DNA of 64,000 nucleotides. It comes from Lobosporangium transversale. Its lineage: Eukaryota > Mortierellomycota > Mortierellomycetes > Mortierellales > Mortierellaceae. Under the pieces are notes generated by a model. It did no database searches. It worked only from the letters and a program-made list of their open reading frames with translations, and had not been told where the DNA came from. The DNA is taken from the NCBI RefSeq assembly GCF_002105155.1, contig NW_019028984.1, forward strand, positions 124,001-188,000, given 5' to 3'. Position numbers and translations under genes: made by a program. This document shows positions 58,596-64,000 of the stretch, piece by piece (within the stretch, counting starts at the first letter, position 1; each line of letters opens with the position of its first letter).

Positions 58596-61257
58596 TGTGG
58601 CATTATCACGACGATTTTTGCCTTCACGTCTAAAGGTACCAATATGTTCCACTAAATCCCATAGAGCACCTTCAATACTGACACGTCCATCAGCATCCCT
58701 TGTTGGAATAAAGTCTGGATGGAGTGCAACCTTCGTTCGCTCCTTATTGTTGGTTGCCTTCTTAAACATCAGAATACCATGGTCGCTAAGACGGTTAAAT
58801 CCGTTTTTGAGGGTTTCCATGTTGACTGACTCAAAATATGAGAGATCCCCCTGATAATAGAGCGTCTTTCCGAACATCTGGGTCTTTTCCATAAACACAC
58901 GTTCCTCGACCCAGTAAAGCTGAGGCTCGCCATTAGGATCTAAAGGAGGGATCAACTCCTTCGCTGTCGGAATAAGGGTATACAGGGACACAGCAGCCAG
59001 CCAGTATGTCTCCACAAATGGCCAGAGTAAAAAGCAATAAAAGTCTATTTATATATATATATATATATACAGTAAAAATAAACAGCTTTAATCCATGTAC
59101 TCTCTTTTGTCACAGAAAAGGTATAATCGATTCAGTGTTAACGGAGAATATCAATTTCTTACCATAGTTTTCTCTACCAATGCTGCGCTCAACATCAGAA
59201 AGGCCAACGTATCCTTCACTGTCAATCTCTATAACGTTTGATTTCTAGTAGCACCGATAATGTGCACGCATACATGCATGCATGTCAGAGTCATTTATTA
59301 ATATCCTGAATCCGTCACACAAATGCAAGAACTTCCGCGGAGAAAAACCAGAAACACTGCGCGTATCAAAGTCATCATACATACCTTGAGATACTCCAGC
59401 GTATTCTCCAAATTGCTTTGGATGTCACCCGGGTTGTAAATAAAATCGGTCTTGAGCAAGCGGCTCAAGAATGTCACCTCATTCAGCAATTCATCATGAC
59501 TGATCTTTTGTGTTGATTTTGCACCACCCATCTTGATGCGCGTGTACATCGTAACAGCCACGATTGCTTCGTGCACAAACAAATGGATCAGTTGGTTGCG
59601 GTAAAAGGAGAGCTCAAAGCGCTTGACAGCGTAGAAAACAGGCTCTAGCAAGTTCTTTTGCAGCGCCACCAAATCCTTCAATACACCCAATGCACTATCG
59701 AAGCAAAAAAAAAAAAAAAAAAAATGGATATGAGAATACAATCTTACAATGTCAACTCTTTTTTTTTTTTTTTTTTTTTTTTAAGAAAAAATCGATTCCT
59801 TACCGATCAACAACCTCGCCTGTTTCCATCCCGCTAAAGTTGGCGACACGGCCTCCTTTTGATAAGATCTCACGTTTTAGCCAATCCACACGTCGGATAA
59901 GTTCATTACGACCAACACCCTAAGGATATTTTGGTAACACACGGGCCAAGTATTCATCCATGTTAATACGAGTGTATGCACATAATAACCACCATAGCAG
60001 CCCAGTAGAACATCAGTGCACTTACCCGACCACGAAGTGTCAAAATGACAGTTCCGACCAAAGCAGTTGGCATTACAACAGAGACAGAGTTCTAAGCAAA
60101 AGTCAAAGATCTTCCGTTAGTATTGCTACATCGACACTTGGAAATAAACAACCTGTCACAAAAATCACAAATGACTCACAATATCAGCCAAGACCTTATA
60201 GCCCAGAGCCTTCAGCAGTTGAGATTTGGCTTGAGTGCTTGCCAACTGCTGATCATTAACAAACCTATTATGAACAGATGATGCCGAACAGCTGTTAGAC
60301 AAATTTCCTCGAGCACAACTGGGTTACGCTCGATCATACATACAGTGGCATGCAAACCAAAAAAATAAAAAAAAATAAAAAAAATAAAAAATAAAAACTA
60401 CTTACTCTCTCCGCTCAATTTCCTGATTCATAAAGTTGCGCAAACTGTAAGGTTTTGCAAAGCGTACATCGATACGTCCCATCTTTAGTTGAAGAAGTCT
60501 AGAGTTCGTGATAACGCCCCACAGACTCTCTTTCTCTTTTGGAATCCCAAGAAGCTCGTTGATATATGTCTCTGTCTCAATAACCTTATCGTATCCAATC
60601 GAGATCGGGACGATGTAGCAGTCTTCAATGCGTTTAGAGAGCATGGCGTCCATAATGATCTTTAGGACTATTTCAGGTAGGAGTAATAAGACAAAGTTAC
60701 AGAGATGAATTTCGTAAACAATTATTCAGAAATATATATAAAAAGATAGATTAGAGCCGAGTTAGGTGTATGTAGGGTCGTACCTCCAAGTTTTGGTGGC
60801 AACAGCTTTCCTGTTCTACTACGTGTCCCTTCAATGAAGCACTCAATGTTATATCCTCCTTCGAGCAGCTCCTGGACGTATTCGTGCACGATGCTAGTAT
60901 AAAGCTGATCATCTGCCCAAGATCGGCGAATAAAAAATGCTCCCGCTCCTTTAAGGGCTTTTCCTACAATGGGCATGTCCAAGTTGTTGCCAGCAGCAAT
61001 GTGGGGTAATGCGAGACCCATACGGAAGAAGATGTAGGAGACGACTAAGTAGTCAATATGGGACTTGTGGCAAGGCAAGATAATCATTGAGTATTTTCTT
61101 TCTGCACAGTATTCAGCAATCCGTCGCAACTCCAGAAACTCGGACTCCTTAATGTGAATTCCTTGGTGATACATCCTCACTAGGATATTATTGATAAGAA
61201 AGGCGAAGAACCTAATAGATCAAATTACAGGAATATCTTTTTAGCTTTTTAGCTTTT

Positions 61258-61305
<48 letters not shown>

Positions 61306-62704
61306 CAGCAATTGAAAATACACACGAACCTGATGAACTTCATGCTATTCATATCACAAACCAACTTTTCAATGTTGGTTTTGGCTACCGCAGTGAGTTC
61401 AGCTTCCAGAGCCTTGCGACGCACTTCAATATCCTCAGGTCGCATGGGTCTGTTTTTGGGTTTGAAGTTTTTCTTTCCTGCATTAGCTGCCATTTCTGCA
61501 TCGTACGCTTCCTGTTTCTGGTGGATCAATGCTTCCAGTTGTTGAGCAGCCATGCTTTTGATTAATTCATTCACTGTAAAGACCGATTGGAAGAATTAAT
61601 AAAAAGAGATTGATCAGTATAGAGTTCCGGTACTGTAGTTGTATTAGGTGTGACTATACATGTCTAAATGACACTATGGTAAGCGAATATAAAGTACATA
61701 CCTTTTTGGCTAGCAAGAATCCTCTCTTTGAAGGTCGCTGAGAAACCTTCATAGAGAATACGGGTACCAACATAGTTGCTGTAACTTCTCCAACCCTAAT
61801 GAAGCATGATCAAAATTAAAATTTATGGTCAATTTTTTTTTTTTTTACAATTGACTAAGTCGGTCGTTGCGTAAGGCTGCATAAATATTGAAATAATGAA
61901 ACAGCTGACAAGCAATTGCTCTGTGTGGTTCGAACGCATATTTTTGGTAAGTGCAAGTAAGAATCTGCGTTTCAGTGAAAGGACCAAAAAAATAGCAGTG
62001 CAGCTCATATTCTTCCAAGCTGGCCTGCTTTCACGCGATCATATTACTAGGTTGTAGTCCATGTATTATAGAAAGAGATATTTGGGTATATGTGGTACTG
62101 TTGAGGTATGTAATGGCTCATCCTTATATAGCGTCGTAACAAAATGACAGCATGAAAATAAAAAAGTCTAAATCGCGGGGCATTTTTTTTTTTTCCTGTT
62201 AATTTACGCAGCATCACTGATCGGGTTATATCTTCACGTACCGTGCCCTGATAAAATGCTGCTGTCTGGACTACAAAGCCAACCGGATCCTCTCGGATTC
62301 TTCCGGCATGTTTCTTACTTCATGATAATAGATATAAATTAAAAAAAAAAAAAAATAAATAAAAAGGATCAGAAAAAAGAAAAATAGAAAAAAAAAATAA
62401 AAAAAAAAAAATTCCATGATCAACTGTTGAATTACGTGATATTCTCGACGCCGGACTCATCATTGTCGGGATTCAGTCTCTGTACTGAAATCGAGTTTGG
62501 TGAATTGGGGGACTCTGGACTCGTTGCACCAGAAGGATGACAAGAGGAATCGACTTGCTGAGCTGGAACGATAGGCATGACATTCTTGAGCGGCTTCCGC
62601 TCCAATGCTGGTGGCACGACGGACGATTGTTCCGTTCCACTTTTAGTATTGCTAGTGGAATTATTGTTGGCGGTAGGATTGTTGTTATTACTGCCTGTTG
62701 CCAT
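58362..62704 (-). CDS. PlsB-family glycerol-3-phosphate / DHAP acyltransferase
   Basis: Acylates glycerol-3-phosphate or dihydroxyacetone-phosphate at sn-1, starting glycerolipid or ether-lipid synthesis. Thirteen exons from the minus strand: 62436-62704, 62242-62317, 61702-61795, 61330-61573, 60784-61211, 60406-60667, 60180-60264, 60026-60092, 59804-59919, 59385-59694, 59163-59244, 58595-59044 and 58362-58477; about 865 aa. Motif I is HKSHID (H276, D281), motif II is GAFFIRR, motif III is FIEGTRSR, and motif IV is VPISIGYD. The N-terminal 90 aa are Ser/Asn/Pro-rich. The protein ends APKL, a possible variant PTS1. Length resembles mitochondrial GPAT (about 830) more than GNPAT (680). One extra A in the run 60060-60063 shifts the frame inside exon 60026-60092, between VVMPTA and LVGTVIL, so the annotated reading needs a one-base correction there. 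Confidence 0.85.
60060..60063 (-). other. One-base frameshift in the acyltransferase gene
   Basis: The minus strand reads GCTTTTGGTCGG. The conserved protein needs one T fewer to run from PTA into LVGTVILTLRGR. The upstream frame is fixed by NSVSVVMP and the downstream frame by the following exon GVGRNELIRRVDWL. No splice choice repairs it. Confidence 0.7.
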
Positions 62705-64000
62705 AGTGTATTTGTTTGTAAATATCTGTGTATGTTGTTTGTGTGTTTTTTCAGAGTTGTTGGGTAAAAAAATAAAAAAGAGAGAAAGAGAGAGAGAGAG
62801 AAATGTGTATAGTGTGTGTTGAAAGGAAGAAGTAATACAAAAGGTGAATGTGAAGAAGAGAGGTGATCAGATTCTACACAGAAGATCACTAATGGCAGGT
62901 TTGCAATGAATTTTCGTCAATGCAGTTGGTGATCTAAAAGCATAAGAATCAAAAAGAAGGAAGGAGGGTGTTTGTTTGTGTTTGTATTTGTGTTGAATCT
63001 GTGGAGAAATGAAATAGGTGAGATAAATTTCTGCTGGGGTAAAAAAAAAAAAAAAAAAAAAAAAAGACTAAAACTGGGGTTTGCAGTCTGTCTATCACTG
63101 GAAATAAAATCTACAAAAGTTCCTTCTACGACAACAACTATTTTTGATGACTATCTATCCTATTTACCCTATCTACTAAACTACAAAGAGGATGACAGAC
63201 AGACAGACAAGTCAAAAATGACACCACCAGGAACAGTCAGTTAAAAAGAACAGTAAAAAAGGGAAGAAGAAGAAAAAAAAAAAAAAAAAAAAAAAAAGAA
63301 AGAGTCTTTTTCACGACGTTTTTTCAGATATTGGCGTGTGTGTATGTGTATGTGTGCGTGAAATAAAAAGAAGAAAAAAATAGCTGTGTAGGGAGAAGAA
63401 GATGCCTGAAAATGGATGGCAGAACAAAGAAGAGAAAAGGAAGAAAAGAAAAGAAAGAAAAGAAAGAAAGAAAGAAAAGCTGTGAATATACTTTACAATG
63501 ATCATTTTATTTTGTTTGGACAAATGATGTATCTTAACGCCTGTAACCTTGCTGGGATCCGAGCAATTTTTACTCTGCTATCCGGATCAAATGGCGACCA
63601 AGGCCGTTAAATGTATTAAAAATATAAGCGAACCTTGCTTACAATGGTCTACTTTATTCATTTTTGGATAGATGCCTACGATTTAGAATCATCATGATGA
63701 TCGCCATCATCGTGATCTTAGCCCATAAAGACTTGTTGGGGTTAAAAAAGAATCAAAATAGTAACTAAATCAAGGATCATTTTGTAATGATGCCTATCGC
63801 CCTTTGCTCATCATCGAATCGTCTTCTTTTCACTATTATCTTTGTCTTTTAAGCATCTTTGACTACAAAGGTGAATGGAACAGTTGATTCAGATAATGAG
63901 ACCTATCCGCAGTGTCCTTCAAGAGAATAGCGACGCTACAAACACAGGAACAGGTTCAGGTACAATTGGTTTTATTTGGTGTAATATGTCTCTGGACATT
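62705..64000. other. Right-end region, no supported gene
   Basis: Purine-rich acyltransferase leader (GA repeats near 62780-62800), then A-rich tracts near 63041 and 63270, an AAAG stretch near 63430-63478, and a palindromic ATCATCATGATGAT near 63691. Short frames near 63840-64000 may be the edge of a gene outside the window, but there is not enough sequence to say. Confidence 0.45.

Noticed and set aside
61921-61960. GGTTCGAAC, tRNA T-loop-like sequence in an acyltransferase intron
   Set aside because: The flanking bases do not pair and no cloverleaf forms.

Overview
The window is nuclear DNA from a filamentous, intron-rich fungus. The evidence is many short GT-AG introns (about 80-450 nt), a Zn2Cys6/Fungal_trans transcription factor, fungal TATA-binding protein, Ctf4 and Timeless/Tof1 genes, and a Tc1-type transposon. 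The gene set (serine-pyruvate/alanine-glyoxylate aminotransferase, asparaginase with ankyrin repeats, large PlsB-like acyltransferase) and the many poly(A)/poly(T) runs suggest an early-diverging lineage such as Mortierellomycota/Mucoromycota. That placement is inference, not a measurement.

Layout: 1-6.9 kb is non-coding, homopolymer-rich DNA ending in a long pyrimidine-rich leader. Then come a divergent RhoGAP-like protein (6.9-11.3 kb, +) and Ctf4/WDHD1 (11.5-16.9 kb, +). From 17.4 to 25.6 kb is accessory DNA: a truncated Fanzor/TnpB-like relic with a GGAGCAGGT minisatellite, a 44-bp fold-back, cassette copy 1, a decayed ORF, the aminotransferase gene (21.3-23.1 kb, -) and a complete Tc1/mariner element (23785-25119). 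From 25.6 to 46.0 kb is a dense housekeeping block: glucosidase II alpha (+), Timeless/Tof1/Swi1 (+), a GC-rich candidate structured RNA, a multipass GT31+GT32 fusion glycosyltransferase (-), asparaginase (+) and an ArfGAP (-). Cassette copy 2 lies at 46.45-48.20 kb in inverted orientation, next to tRNA-Arg(ACG). TATA-binding protein (48.8-50.4 kb, +) follows, convergent with the Zn2Cys6 factor (50.9-55.3 kb, -). The right end holds an orphan tail-anchor exon (57.35-57.60 kb, -) and a PlsB-type acyltransferase (58.4-62.7 kb, -) ending in PKL.

The most unusual object is the two-gene cassette of about 1.73 kb, present twice in opposite orientation 28 kb apart. It carries a coiled-coil protein of 290/289 aa (gene A) and a convergent 105-aa protein (gene B). 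Gene B appears identical in both copies. Gene A is nearly identical except for one patch of about 70 nt that has been replaced. I recognise neither protein. Other points of interest are the glycosyltransferase fusion, the GC-rich hairpin cluster at 35.25-35.46 kb, the Fanzor relic, GC-AG introns, T(n)A(m) blocks at many intron 3' ends, and a one-base frameshift in the conserved core of the acyltransferase.

Exon coordinates were worked out by hand from splice signals and reading frame; none was checked against RNA.
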